Notes: a model not told the origin generated them from the letters alone. Shown: positions 1-10,158, counted from the stretch's first letter. The stretch: DNA of 64,000 nt from Leguminivora glycinivorella (GCF_023078275.1 NC_062975.1:20879641-20943640), one strand, 5' to 3'. Translations and numbers: made by a program.

Positions 1-489
1 AGGGTTTTATTGTAAAAATGAGTGTCACTAAAATATGTCCCTTACCGATTGACTATAGTTAAGTAGATAAGTGTTTTGTTTAATTTAGGTTAATTGACAG
101 AATTAGCTTTCAAGTTTAGTTCGTTGTTTAATGTTGTACATATTTGTTATTGCTTGGCCTGGCCCCCAATATGTTCAGAACAGAACACAAGTTTAATTTG
201 TATTAAAACTTTTTGTATGTGAAAGGTTAAAGTAAAAAGTCTATAACTTGTTTATGGTTTAAAAACAATAGAAAATAGAAGAAAGAAAAATGGAGAAAAA
301 TATGTAGGCGGATTGAAATGTATTTTTTACTTTTATTATAAAATAAATGATGCAGTGAAAGTTAAAGTTGAGTTTTTTATGTGGAAGCTACAGAAATTGT
401 GGTGACCAACAACTTCTTTTATACAAAATACGAAAATACATATAACGAACACACGTTTACATAATTATTGCATGTTGGTTAGTTGATAA
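1..489. other. AT-rich intergenic, no gene seen
   Basis: No convincing coding stretch, RNA gene or paired repeat was seen here. Confidence 0.5.
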
Positions 490-758
490 ATAGGCTACTA
501 GCCTCGTAGTCAAATCAGCTTCTTTTTAAGAACTGTCAAAACGAATTTGAAAGACTTGCTAATATGGAATTTATATGACATTGAATTGAGTGACGTCACG
601 GTCAACTCAGATACTTTATACATATATTTCTACCCTGGCTTATTAAATAGAAATTGGATTTAAAAATAACTGATGTCCATGTTTATCTCATTATTCTGAT
701 GCTTTATTTCGTGCATGGTATAAAATATTTTATTTTAACTACAATCAAGTTCCCTATT
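490..758 (+). repeat. Interspersed AT-rich repeat, ~270 bp, copy 1 of 3
   Basis: Near-identical copies occur at 58492-58760 and 62981-63240. All share the marker TGAGTGACGTCACGGTCAA and a run through GTATAAAATATTTTATTTTA. No coding frame is conserved between copies, so this is a non-coding dispersed family. The class is unknown; both ends carry a short ATAGG/CCTAT match, which would fit a small DNA element. Confidence 0.75.
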
Positions 759-1130
759 ATTATAATTAAGGAAGACTATAACTTTCATTATTTTTTTTGT
801 CTTCGAGTATTTAGGCACCTACCTACTGTACTTAATTAATATTGTGCGTTCCACGGGAAATCGCTTTCGAGGTTTTTTTATTATTTAAATAGTCTCCCAC
901 AAAGTAAGTACTTGATTAAGTTTCAGGAGTATTTTTGAACTCTTCGTGACAGATAAACCTCTTAAACCTATAATCTTAAGACAACTTGCATTCAAACACA
1001 ACCAGAACTTCTTTTCCGTGTATTACTCCAATATTGCATTTATATTAAAACCTAATTTACACAAGCATGACATACACTACATTAAAGGCATCTATCTAAA
1101 ATGTATACATTGTATACATATACCTATCTA
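759..1130. other. AT-rich intergenic, no gene seen
   Basis: Only short chance open frames; nothing recognised. Confidence 0.45.
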
Positions 1131-1425
1131 CTAGCGGCCCGCCCCGGCTGCGCACGGGGCTGTCATAAAAATGGTTATAGTTATTTATCCTTAAAAGATA
1201 GACATATGCTATTACTGACTTTTTTGTATGTCTATGAAAGATACACAATTTCGCGATACATTGTTTTGATACAGCTCAAACAGTTTGGGCAGCGTTTTCG
1301 ATTAAAGCTCTCAGCCAGCAGAATTTTGTCCGACTTGATTAGCAAAAATTGAGATATTTCAACCAATTCAAACAAGATCTCAACAAATTATATACCAAAA
1401 CCTTTCCGCAGAATCATTTTGTTTA
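1131..1425 (+). repeat. Older dispersed element, left part, split by the Gypsy insertion
   Basis: It begins CTACTAGCGGCCCGCCCCGG, a start I know from lepidopteran dispersed elements that copy the words 'GGCTTCGC..GGG'. The sequence runs up to the GTTTA duplication at 1421-1425 and resumes after the second GTTTA at 6351, continuing TTGGTGAAAACCGCATGAAA. It is therefore the pre-insertion site of the retrotransposon. Confidence 0.6.
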
Positions 1426-1529
1426 TGAGATATCTGATTAAAACAACGGGAGTACGTTAACACAGCTGATGCTTTATTCCAGACTGAAGGTATATCTACA
1501 ATATTATGAGTACCCACATATACATAACA
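1426..1529 (-). repeat. 3' LTR of the Gypsy element
   Basis: 104 bp, matching 6247-6350 base for base as read. It is the 3' LTR because the genes run right to left. On the minus strand the bases just before it are GTGTTGGGG, the only purine-rich candidate for a polypurine tract. Confidence 0.93.
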
Positions 1530-1995
1530 CCCCAACACTTATTCTAATATTACATAGTAAGATTATACATTTTAAAAAATGCGACTACATACACTAAGTC
1601 TAAACGGCGCTAGTTTTTTACTAATGATAAAAATAACTTAAGCTAGGTAGGTGTATGAAATTGTACATTGTTGTGTGCCCTAATCATATTCACATTATCG
1701 GTGTTCGTAACAAGGCTAGGCTAGTTAAAAGTAGTAAACAGTTATGCACATAACAATATCATGCACCGTAATGCTCCTACATTAGAACGCATATTACATT
1801 GGTAAAGAGTTATGTGGTTAACAGAAAATAACAACAAATTTTAATATCTATTACTAATGTGTGACAAGCCAGGACTTACCTAGTTTAATAGGTTTAGGTA
1901 TTTACATAATAATTAACAATTAGGCAGGGAACAATTCAGGTAATGATGATACGATTCATGACATTACGGATGTACCTGTTGACTATTATTACATT
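1530..1995. other. 3' untranslated part of the Gypsy element
   Basis: 466 bp between the pol stop codon and the 3' LTR. No env-like ORF is present, so this is a retrotransposon without envelope rather than an errantivirus-type copy. Confidence 0.7.
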
Positions 1996-4809
1996 TTAAT
2001 CAATTTCAAATCCGTAGCGTTTAACTTGTTTAGGTATTCTTTTTTCTAATACTGGTAACGGTGGGTCGACACGTTTTACTCGTGTAGGATCACCCCCCTC
2101 GACTACCTTGAGCTCCCCGTCCCCCGCGTGCTGCGAGACCCCCGCAGGCGTCGCGGGCGCTGGCGGCGACGCCGGTTGCCCCGCGGTAGACCTCACGTCG
2201 ACGCCAGAGCTCTTCGCCATAATGTCAACGCTGGGCACGGCGCCATCAACACTAGCCGGCCGGCCGTTCTGCACGACACACCCTGGTTCGGTTTCACTCT
2301 TGGATGGAGGACAAGCGTTCGAGTTTCTTAAGTATCGGCGCTTCATTTGATCTATATGTCGATGGTGTGTAGTTCCGTCACCTGTCGCAACCGTATAATC
2401 AGACTTCCCAAACCTATTGGCTACATAACCATCCGCCCATTTTGCATCCTGTCCGAATGTTCGGTACTGCACGGGCTCACCTATTTCTAAATGCCTAGAT
2501 GGTCTATGTGATTTTTCTACCACTTTCGATTGTTCGTTGATGACTTTAGCGGATCTATCTGGCTTAATGGCATCTAAACGAATACGTAAGTCGCGACCCT
2601 GCAACAACCGAGCTGGCGTCTCACCGGTGGTACAATGAGGAGTATTATGATAGTGCAATAGAAATTTCAGTATGGCTTTGTCAATGTTAACCCTCTCGTG
2701 CTTGGCTTTTTTAATTACACGTTTTATCAATTTTACCGCCCCCTCCACCGCCCCATTAGACGCTGGATGATAAGGAGCCGAAAAGGTATGACGTACACAA
2801 TTTTTTTCTAAAAAGTCATTAAATTGCTTACTGGAAAATGGCGGGCCATTATCAGAGACTATTTGTTTTGGAATACCCCACCTTGACCAAGATTCCAATA
2901 GCTTGTTTATTACACTATCGGCGGTCGTACGTGCCATGCACGACACCTCAATCCATTTTGATCGTGCATCAATTGATACCATGTAGGTACGACCATCTAA
3001 AGGACCTAAAAAGTCAATGTGAACTCTTTCATAAGCCCGCGACGGCCAATGCCATGGCACCGGCGCGCTCGCCGGCGGCGCCGCGGCCACCGCCGCGCAC
3101 GCCTCGCACGCGCGACACCGCGCCTCCACGGCCTCGTCCACTCCGGGCCACCATACGTAGCTCCGCGCCATGGCCTTGGTCTTCACGACGCCCATGTGAG
3201 GCTCGTGTAGCTCCCGCACCACTATCTCGCGGCACGCTTCCGGAATTACAACACGATGACCCCACATGACACAATCGAGTTCTAAATATAGTTCTTTCTG
3301 CCTATTGAAATAAGGTTGCATTTCCTTAATGTCCGAACTGTCCGGCCAACCGTTTTTTATGTAATTGACTACTCTACCTAACAATGGATCTTTTGCTGTC
3401 TTCAAACGAATATCATTACAGTCTAAAAAGAACATATCGGACGCAAAATGCAAGTAAGACTGCTCCGGGGGATCGAATTCCTTACTTTGCCCTATTGGTA
3501 GACGCGACAGCGCGTCTGCGCAATTTTCCGCTGAGTTTACATACTGAATGTCAAAATCATAAGCCATTAACAATAATGCCCATCGCTGCATTCGACTCGA
3601 AGTCATGCTGGGTACGCCAGTTTGCGGACCAAAAATACTTATTAAGGGCTTATGGTCAGTTACTAAGGTAAACCTCTTGCCATATAAATACTGATGAAAT
3701 TTTTGAGTCGAATAAACAATCGCGAGCGCCTCTCGATGTATCTGCGAATAATTTTGTTCAGCGGCATTGAGTTTTCTTGATATATATGCCACTGGCCGCT
3801 CCCGCCCCCGCCCGTCGGGCTGGCTGAGCACGCCAGCGACCCCGCGCGGGCTGGCGTCACAAGTTAGCGTCACGTGATTGTTGGGGTCAAAGTGCGCAAG
3901 TATCCGCTTTCCTATCAACAAGGATTTTATTTTTTTAAAAGCCTCCTCGCAACTTGTGGTCCAATGCCACCGCGCACCCTTCTTAAGTAAGCTATGTATT
4001 GGGTGTAAAATATCGCTCGCGTTAGGGATGAATTTAGAATAGAAATTAACCATACCTAAAAATGAGCGCACCTCCGTCACACACGATGGTGGCGGCATTT
4101 TTTCTACCGCCGCGACTTTGTTAGGATCCGGTTTTATCCCGTCTTTACTAACGACAAATCCTAAATAACAGACCTCTTCGGCAAGAAACGTGCATTTGGA
4201 TTTCTTTAATTTCAAACCTAAATCTTTTAACTTTTTTAATACAGCCTCTAACGTAGCTAAATGAGCCTTCCGAGTTTTCCCGAATATCAAAATGTCGTCA
4301 CAAAAACTTTGAGCGTTAGGAATATCCCTCACTATTGACTCACTAATTCTACAAAATATTCCCGAACTTGATGATAAGCCATACGGAAGTCTATTGTATT
4401 TGAAAAGCCCTCGGTGAGTATTAATAACTGTTAACATTTTTGACTCCTCCGATAAGCAAATCTGATTATACGCCTGCGACAAGTCTATTTTAGTAAATAA
4501 CTCCCCCCCTGATAAATTGGCAAATAATTCCTCAACTTTAGGCAATGGATACCTATCTACCATAAGAACCGGATTAAGCGTCACTTTAAAGTCAGCGCAC
4601 ACTCTCAACCCTCCATCCTTCTTAGTTACCGGAACCAGGGGCGTCGCCCAGTCGGCGCAGTCCACGGGCTCGATGACGCCGCTCCGCAGCATGGCGTCCA
4701 GCTCGGCGTCGACGCGGCCTCGCAGCGCGAAGGGCAGCGGCCGCGCGCGCCGGTACACCGGCGCCGCCCCTCGCGCACGCGCAGCGTCGCCGTCCCACCG
4801 TTGTAGCAC
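1996..4809 (-). CDS. pol: Gypsy pol: reverse transcriptase, RNase H, integrase
   Basis: The 937-codon open frame copies the element RNA to DNA and inserts it. RT spans about residues 45-225. Catalytic D109 lies in TKIDLSQAY and D171-D172 in SFCDDILIF, where the usual YxDD tyrosine is F, as in several Mag-type elements. RNase H follows with D318 (TCDAS), E360, D385 (VTDHKP) and D432. The integrase has an HHCC zinc site (H535, H538, C568, C571) and a DDE triad (D599 in HIDFLGP, D653 in VSDNGPPF, E689 in NGAVEG). A proline- and glycine-rich tail ends at FEID. The listed methionine is not a real start: the first ~14 residues are an out-of-frame reading of gag-pro, and true pol joins the upstream frame near 4755-4775. 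No internal stop is seen, so the coding capacity looks recent. Confidence 0.93.
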   Translation of the reverse strand: MLQRWDGDAARARGAAPVYRRARPLPFALRGRVDAELDAMLRSGVIEPVDCADWATPLVPVTKKDGGLRVCADFKVTLNPVLMVDRYPLPKVEELFANLSGGELFTKIDLSQAYNQICLSEESKMLTVINTHRGLFKYNRLPYGLSSSSGIFCRISESIVRDIPNAQSFCDDILIFGKTRKAHLATLEAVLKKLKDLGLKLKKSKCTFLAEEVCYLGFVVSKDGIKPDPNKVAAVEKMPPPSCVTEVRSFLGMVNFYSKFIPNASDILHPIHSLLKKGARWHWTTSCEEAFKKIKSLLIGKRILAHFDPNNHVTLTCDASPRGVAGVLSQPDGRGRERPVAYISRKLNAAEQNYSQIHREALAIVYSTQKFHQYLYGKRFTLVTDHKPLISIFGPQTGVPSMTSSRMQRWALLLMAYDFDIQYVNSAENCADALSRLPIGQSKEFDPPEQSYLHFASDMFFLDCNDIRLKTAKDPLLGRVVNYIKNGWPDSSDIKEMQPYFNRQKELYLELDCVMWGHRVVIPEACREIVVRELHEPHMGVVKTKAMARSYVWWPGVDEAVEARCRACEACAAVAAAPPASAPVPWHWPSRAYERVHIDFLGPLDGRTYMVSIDARSKWIEVSCMARTTADSVINKLLESWSRWGIPKQIVSDNGPPFSSKQFNDFLEKNCVRHTFSAPYHPASNGAVEGAVKLIKRVIKKAKHERVNIDKAILKFLLHYHNTPHCTTGETPARLLQGRDLRIRLDAIKPDRSAKVINEQSKVVEKSHRPSRHLEIGEPVQYRTFGQDAKWADGYVANRFGKSDYTVATGDGTTHHRHIDQMKRRYLRNSNACPPSKSETEPGCVVQNGRPASVDGAVPSVDIMAKSSGVDVRSTAGQPASPPAPATPAGVSQHAGDGELKVVEGGDPTRVKRVDPPLPVLEKRIPKQVKRYGFEID

Positions 4810-6167
4810 CCGAGCCCCCCATCGAAAACTTCTTTATATCTGTCGAGAATTACATTTAAATCGCTATTAATACTGCTAACGGAATTGACATTGCTGACAG
4901 GGCTACGCTTCATTATAGGTATCTCCACTCGTAACTCGGCTAACCACTCTCTGCCTAGTAAACTGGTTTCGCCATTTTTTACAACATATAAATCTAAATT
5001 CTTTGTTATTGTACCATAGGCTACGGAAACTGTTATTACACCATATGTTTTCATTTTAGTACGGTCCAGAAATCTAAATACACTTTTAGGTTTTTTTAAT
5101 GTCTCATTTTTAAAATATAAATCGTACGTTTCTTTACTAATAAATGAGCCAGCCGCGCCCGTATCAATTTCCATCATTAATTGTTGTCCATTAACACAAA
5201 TAGGTACACTCACCGGCTTGTGCTGGCTTAACGAAACTCTGTATAACGCTTCCTCCTCTTCCTCTGACTCGTCTGTTTCCTCTTCGCTATTTCCTCCGGT
5301 AACAAAATAGGCCCGTGGTCGGCCGCCATTGCGCCCTCGGGCCGCTTTTTCATTGTAAGACAGCCTTTTGGGGCACACCCGGCGCAAATGCCCCTGCACC
5401 CGACACATACTACATATGTATTCCTTAAATTTGCACGTAGAAAAACAATGATCTGTGGCGCCACAGGCAGTACAATGCGTTGCACCGCCTATACTTCCAG
5501 ATGTTTCCCGCGCACTAAAACCTGTTTCCTTCTGCTGGCGCTGCGCTGGCGGCCGCCGGCCGGCCCCGCGCCCCGCGCCGCCCCCCGCGCTGGCCACTAC
5601 GCGATGCACCGCTCCCGCGGGCTCCCCGGAGGCTCGACCGCCGCCGCCGCCCGTCATGATTGCAGCATCACGCTCTGCCGCCTCCAACGAACACGCCAAG
5701 GTCACCGCCTTGGCATACGTTAAATCTTCTTCCGCAAACAGCCGTTGCCGTATAACGTCCCCACTCACGCCGCATACAAATTGGTCCCTAAGGTTGTCCG
5801 CTAAATTGTCTTTAAAATCACAAGTTCGCGCCAACTTCTTTAGCTCCGCCATATATTGCGATATAGACTCGCCCGCCGCTTGCCTTCTAAGCCGAAAACG
5901 ATATCGCTCCGCCATTATGGACGGCTTCGGTTTTAAATGACCTTGCACTAATGCTACTAACTCCGTGAAAGATAACTCCGACGGTTTTTTAGGACTCGCT
6001 AAATTTGTCATTAACTCGTAACACCGATCACCAACCACAGCAATTAACGTCGATAATTGTTTATCACTGTCCACAGAATTAGCTTTAAAGTACATTTCGA
6101 GTCGTTCACAGTACAAGTCCCAATTGCCATTCTCAATGTCGAACTCGCGAATTTTGCCGATAGACAT
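4626..6167 (-). CDS. gag: Gypsy gag-protease
   Basis: The 513-codon frame starts with MSIGKIREFDIENGNW, 80 bp inside the 5' LTR. Residues ~1-170 are a retrotransposon gag (capsid-like) domain with the helix-rich pattern ending in RLFAEEDLTYAKAV. A glycine/arginine-rich linker follows. Two CCHC zinc knuckles are visible (C232-C245 and C252-C265), used for RNA binding. An acidic stretch (~294-307) is followed by an aspartic protease with its active site in EIDTGAAGSFIS (D335-T-G). The frame remains sensible to about residue 460 and then reads arginine/cysteine-rich text, which is pol out of frame. The switch lies in a GGGG run and can be crossed by a -1 shift, so it is either one lost base or a frameshift site. 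No standard heptamer is seen. Confidence 0.9.
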   Translation of the reverse strand: MSIGKIREFDIENGNWDLYCERLEMYFKANSVDSDKQLSTLIAVVGDRCYELMTNLASPKKPSELSFTELVALVQGHLKPKPSIMAERYRFRLRRQAAGESISQYMAELKKLARTCDFKDNLADNLRDQFVCGVSGDVIRQRLFAEEDLTYAKAVTLACSLEAAERDAAIMTGGGGGRASGEPAGAVHRVVASAGGGAGRGAGRRPPAQRQQKETGFSARETSGSIGGATHCTACGATDHCFSTCKFKEYICSMCRVQGHLRRVCPKRLSYNEKAARGRNGGRPRAYFVTGGNSEEETDESEEEEEALYRVSLSQHKPVSVPICVNGQQLMMEIDTGAAGSFISKETYDLYFKNETLKKPKSVFRFLDRTKMKTYGVITVSVAYGTITKNLDLYVVKNGETSLLGREWLAELRVEIPIMKRSPVSNVNSVSSINSDLNVILDRYKEVFDGGLGCYNGGTATLRVREGRRRCTGARGRCPSRCEAASTPSWTPCCGAASSSPWTAPTGRRPWFR

Positions 6168-6227
6168 ATTTTATACTGTTTTGCACGCGTTTCACTAGCT
6201 ATTATTGCGATAAATAGCCTTTTCACT

Positions 6228-6246
6228 TGTTCACCGTTGTCGCCAA
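6228..6246 (-). promoter_or_regulatory. Probable primer binding site of the Gypsy element
   Basis: Just inside the 5' LTR, after one spacer base, the minus strand reads TGGCGACAACGGTGAAC. The TGGCGAC start is typical for pairing with a tRNA 3' end (CCA plus discriminator). The donor tRNA was not determined. Confidence 0.6.
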
Positions 6247-6350
6247 TGAGATATCTGATTAAAACAACGGGAGTACGTTAACACAGCTGATGCTTTATTC
6301 CAGACTGAAGGTATATCTACAATATTATGAGTACCCACATATACATAACA
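6247..6350 (-). repeat. 5' LTR of the Gypsy element
   Basis: 104 bp, reads identical to 1426-1529. It is followed on the plus strand by the GTTTA duplication. Confidence 0.93.
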
Positions 6351-6420
6351 GTTTATTGGTGAAAACCGCATGAAAATCCGTTCTGTAGTTTTTGTTTTAG
6401 ATACAGTTAAAAAAAGGAAG
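6351..6420 (+). repeat. Right part of the split older element
   Basis: It starts with the second GTTTA and continues TTGGTGAAAACCGCATGAAA, the natural continuation of 1131-1425. The sequence ATCCGTTCTGTAGTTTTTG is a common phrase in lepidopteran repeat tails. Confidence 0.55.
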
Positions 6421-6839
6421 CCTACCAAAGCTAAATGAAAACAGTTCAAGATACTTGCTTTCTTGTAGAAAAGCTTTAAAATTTTCTTATCGCATTCTAC
6501 GCAGAAAGCTGTTTTTGTATTTTAAAATGATTGTGCTAATCATTTTGAAGAAAAAATTATAGTACACTATTAATGATATCTATAGTATAATAAAGTTCGC
6601 CTGTTTAAAAGGCTATCAATTAATTAATAAGCATATAATCAGGAAAAATAAAACAAAATCGTTTTTTCGCTCTACTGTAAAATTTGGCAAAAAGCAGATA
6701 CTTGATTTCTGCATAGGGCAGCCGAGTTAATGGAATCTAAAATGAACTGGTCTATTTTGATGAAAGTGATGGACTAAATACTGGGCTATGGATAAAAAAC
6801 CGGACGCCTGCCTAATAAAACGGTACCTATCCAATTTTA
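6421..6839. other. AT-rich intergenic, no gene seen
   Basis: No ORF, palindrome or known repeat recognised. Confidence 0.45.
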
Positions 6840-7265
6840 TTTCCGGCAGACGGTGACTCGTCCCCACAAGATCCCCCACAAAAAGCGACATCCAAGATGG
6901 CTCAAGGGCAACACCGGTGTGAGAACTCAAGGGTGTCGAGAGGTGTACACCGCTTTCTGCCCAGTGGCTGTCAAGCCACTGTACCAACTCGCGTCTTATG
7001 CAAATTTTCACTTCCACCCCTGGGGCATGTAGCCCTAACGACTCCACTCTGGACGGCCAGCCAAGGCAAGCCAGAGGTAGAGAGTACTGTCCCACCCACC
7101 CGCCTTACGGGTAACAGAACTCCCCAGGAGCACTCGGGTACGTGGGGTCGCTGTTCCCCAACAGCTCGCCACAAGCTGCCCTGCGTTGACTGATTGCACT
7201 GGTAAAACCAATGGGCGATGGGGTCGTCACATCCCTACGCCATTTCACATCCCTACGCCATAAAT
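6840..7265. repeat. GC-rich dispersed repeat, unclassified
   Basis: This block differs sharply in base composition from both sides. It includes CCGGCAGACGGTGACTCGTC and a short direct repeat, CATCCCTACGCCAT, at ~7230-7262. Overlapping open frames exist on both strands, but none resembles a protein. I think it is a retroelement fragment, but class and orientation are not established. Confidence 0.45.
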
Positions 7266-7339
7266 TATTATTACATATAGGTTAGGTTAATAATATTGTG
7301 TAATCAACTTGAATAACTATTTCGTTTTTAATATAATTT

Positions 7340-7466
7340 AATGTTGCACCGCCTACAATTTCTCTGTTTTGCCCGAAGGTTGACTGGTAGAGAATGCCTA
7401 ATAGCATTAAGTCCGCCTTGTATACAATTGTATGTTCTTTGTGCAATAAAGATTAAATAAATAAGT
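7340..7466 (+). mobile_element. LINE 3' end (untranslated tail)
   Basis: The words GTTGACTGGTAGAGAATGCC and ATTAAGTCCGCC followed by GTGCAATAAAGATTAAATAA form a 3' UTR found at the ends of many lepidopteran LINE copies, with an AATAAA signal. A degenerate minus-strand relative is at 23100-23240. Confidence 0.65.
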
Positions 7467-8759
7467 GTACTTATATAGTTTGCGAAGCACAAACAGGTTT
7501 TTATTCATAATTAGAAAAGCGAAATTATACCCAAATACACTTATAATTATAGTTTCCGTTTTTGGTATTACCAATTACAAACATCATTTATTATAAGTGA
7601 GAAACATTCATAACTTCGTATATCACTCTGGGTAGCTACAGAAAAATATCAGTAGGGTTCTCATACTCGTAAATAAGCAAGAAACCAATGTACGTAATAT
7701 ATTGCAATATTTTCCTGCAACATTTCCATTCCATGACCCGAAGATTCCAATTCCGTTAATAAGGCCGGATATTTTGTAATTCTATCCGGGCTTCCTTAAT
7801 ATCGTAATATTGTTCGCGTTCTAACCCTACAAGTTGACATAATTATACAAATATCCTTCGTGTATGAAGAATATTTTCTTTGGTATTTCTTTATTAAGCT
7901 AGTTTTTAGAGATACGCTAGCAGCGGAGAAAATATTCATCGTTTACTTTTTACTTTATTAACAAACCCATTCCCTGCTGCTTAGCTTTAAATATAAATTT
8001 TCTCACTTTTAAATATTGAGAACTTAGTCTTAACATTATTAATTCATGTTATTTTACAATGAAGCATAATTAATATGACTTATGAAAATAAAAGATGTAA
8101 GATAAAAACTGTTGGCCATTTTACGTAAGTAACGCAGTGCTGTTAAGTATTAGTAAGTTTAGCCTAAGCAAAGCCTCTCCATCTTAACAAAGTTTGAACT
8201 TATGTCTGCAAAGGTTAAATATCATACTTACGATAAATCATCTGTTATAAAGTTTTTTAAAATATCTAAATTGATACCTATTGTCTTAATAAAGCTACAC
8301 GATATGTGGTAAATGAGTGTCACCCGTTGATCACGAACGCTGCGCGCTGGTTCGATGTGTCGGGATGATTGTTCTATTATACTTGATATAATTAGACATT
8401 AATTACAAAAATAATCAGTATTTTAGTGGTAGTTAACTAGATTTTTTTAAGTGTAATTAGTCTATGATAATTCCCAGTAAAACAGAAGTTAGCTCCATAT
8501 AAAAGCTCAAGTTTTAAAGCAACCCGTGCCAACGCGACACCGACTCCCACAGTCAAGCGCAGCCGTATTCAAAGTTCCTCATCCCAAATTCCATAGCGAT
8601 TCAATCCCGGCTGAACTTTTGATGGCTGAATGCTAATTATGCCTCGGTTCATGCGAATATTTCACCCAACTTCCAGTGTTTGTGATCACGTTTACGCTGA
8701 CTTGAAGTTTCGTTACCGTAATTAGGAAAGATTGATGTGTCAACAGACACAGACGCCGC
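7467..8759. other. AT-rich intergenic, no gene seen
   Basis: About 1.3 kb without a supported gene or paired repeat. Confidence 0.45.
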
Positions 8760-8832
8760 AATACACTATGTTTTTTTTGTTTTCCGTTAAAGTCGACACG
8801 TATCTAGCTTCATTATCAGGAACCAGCCTGTT
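8760..8832 (+). repeat. End fragment of the TATACACC MITE family
   Basis: Shares TTTGTTTTCCGTTAAA and CATTATCAGGAAC with the inner end of the MITE at 54572-54966. Only one end is present. It runs straight into the next element, so one of the two was broken at this junction. Confidence 0.6.
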
Positions 8833-8837
8833 TTTCG

Positions 8838-9326
8838 TATTTTTCTCAAAAACTACTAAACCCATCAAGTTCAAAACAATTTTCCTAGAAAGTCTTTATA
8901 AAGTTCTACTTTTGTGATTTTTTTCATATTTTTTAAACATATGGTTCAAAAGTTAGAGGGGGGGGACGCACTTTTTTTTCCTTTAGGAGCGATTATTTCC
9001 GAAAATATTAATATCATCAAAAAACGATCTTAGTAAACCCTTATTCATTTTTCAATACCTATCCAACAATATATCACACGTTGGGGTTGGAATTTAAAAA
9101 AATATCAGCCCCCACTTTACATGTAGGGGGGGTACCCTAATAAAACATTTTTTTCCATTTTTTATTTTTGCACTTTGTTGGCGTGATTGATGTACATATT
9201 GGTACCAAATTTCAGCTTTCTAGTGCTAACGGTTACTGAGATTATCCGCGGACGGACGGACGGACGGACGGACGGACAGACAGACATGGCGAAACTATAA
9301 GGGTTCCTAGTTGACTACGGAACCCT
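8838..9326 (+). mobile_element. AGGGTTCCGTA element with (GGAC)n microsatellite, 5' truncated
   Basis: Almost the same sequence as 20251-20786 in the opposite orientation. It carries (CGGA)n then (CAGA)n at about 9249-9285 and ends CTACGGAACCCTA. The left terminal repeat is missing. This type matches what has been called a microsatellite-associated interspersed element in Lepidoptera. Confidence 0.8.
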
Positions 9327-9356
9327 AAAAACAGGGCGTATAAAGAGTGTCACCAG

Positions 9357-9650
9357 AGTACGTAGCCAAATGCACAAATGCTCACGATATTATTATTATC
9401 GTAGCTATCTCTATTGCTCTTCCGTATTGGTGCAGCAAAGCCGTATTTCGTCACTACTTTTAAAAAAACTTGTATCTTCGTCTGTCAATGAAAAGAAAAT
9501 TGTAGTAAGTATGTATGGAATGCATATAGACTTACTGCGTTTTAACTTTGAGGAACAGCGTGAGATACGAGATTTTTTTAAAGTAGTGACGATTTGTTTG
9601 AATCGGCATCTAGCGTCAACGAATGTCATTTTGGCTAGGCCGGCTAATAA
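9357..9650 (+). repeat. Degenerate CGTAGCCGAATGG MITE with another hairpin inserted
   Basis: It begins ACGTAGCCAAATGCACAAATG and ends with CATTTTGGCTAGGC, decayed ends of the palindromic family at 11903-12051 and elsewhere. Inside lies an inverted repeat, 9446-9595, with arms of about 30 bp starting TCGTCACTACTTTTAAAAAA. That is a separate small hairpin element. Confidence 0.55.
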
Positions 9651-9834
9651 TTTTTAATAGACAATTTTACTGGTAAAACACACACACGACTTGATAATCT
9701 TAATGTATTAGCATCTTACACCATTACCTATATAATATTCAGCCCAGTCCAGGTCCAGTAGTCTCTAACATTCATTTCTTTAACCCTTAATAGGGCAGGG
9801 GACATATATTTACCACCATAGTTTAGACTTTATT

Positions 9835-10158
9835 TGGGCCATTTTTTTTTTCAAAGTTGTCCATCCCACTTTTTTTTGTAACATTGGTATTTTTTACGCG
9901 ATTAATACTCAGAATCGCGAGCTCTTTCGAACCTGATAGGAGAAAAAAAATGTCCCAAGATTTCCATACAATTTTTCGAACCTTCCATTCCGTTACCGCC
10001 ATACAAAATGTATGGAAAAATGGTAACGGAATGGGAAAAAAACCTTGGGACACTTTCACCTATTAGAATTGAAAGAGCTTGCGATTCTGAGTGGAAACCA
10101 CATAAAAATTTCTAAATCCAAAAAAAGTGGGGTGGACAACTTTAAAAAAAATGGTCCA
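9835..10158 (+). mobile_element. MITE, TGGGCCATTTTTTTTTCAAA terminal repeats
   Basis: A near-complete palindrome of about 324 bp. The right end is the complement of the left (GGGGTGGACAACTTT near 10130), and the centre pairs across CATACAAAATGTATGG. A second copy, in opposite orientation, is at 56881-57210. It has no coding capacity; two open frames across it are palindrome artefacts. Confidence 0.85.

Larger units (their letters stand above)
1426..6350 (-). mobile_element. Ty3/Gypsy LTR retrotransposon, Mag-like, nearly intact
   Basis: The element is 4925 bp with direct terminal repeats at 1426-1529 and 6247-6350. It is flanked by the 5-bp target duplication GTTTA (1421-1425 and 6351-6355). 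On the minus strand the LTR starts TGTTATG and ends ATCTCA. The order gag, protease, RT, RNase H, integrase is that of Gypsy elements. The very short LTR and the RT sequence style suggest the Mag lineage, known from Bombyx; this placement is by recognition only. The LTR copies read as identical, which implies recent insertion. One frame break separates protease from RT. GC is much higher inside parts of the element than in the flanks. Confidence 0.95.

Noticed and set aside
1426..6350. Envelope gene in the Gypsy element (errantivirus)
   Set aside because: There is no ORF between the pol stop and the 3' LTR.
6727..7193. Overlapping ORFs on both strands in the GC-rich block
   Set aside because: GC-rich repeats open frames on both strands by chance; none resembles a protein.
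9823..10066. ORFs on both strands with similar peptides, repeated at 56851-57178
   Set aside because: They arise from the palindromic MITE, which reads nearly the same on both strands.
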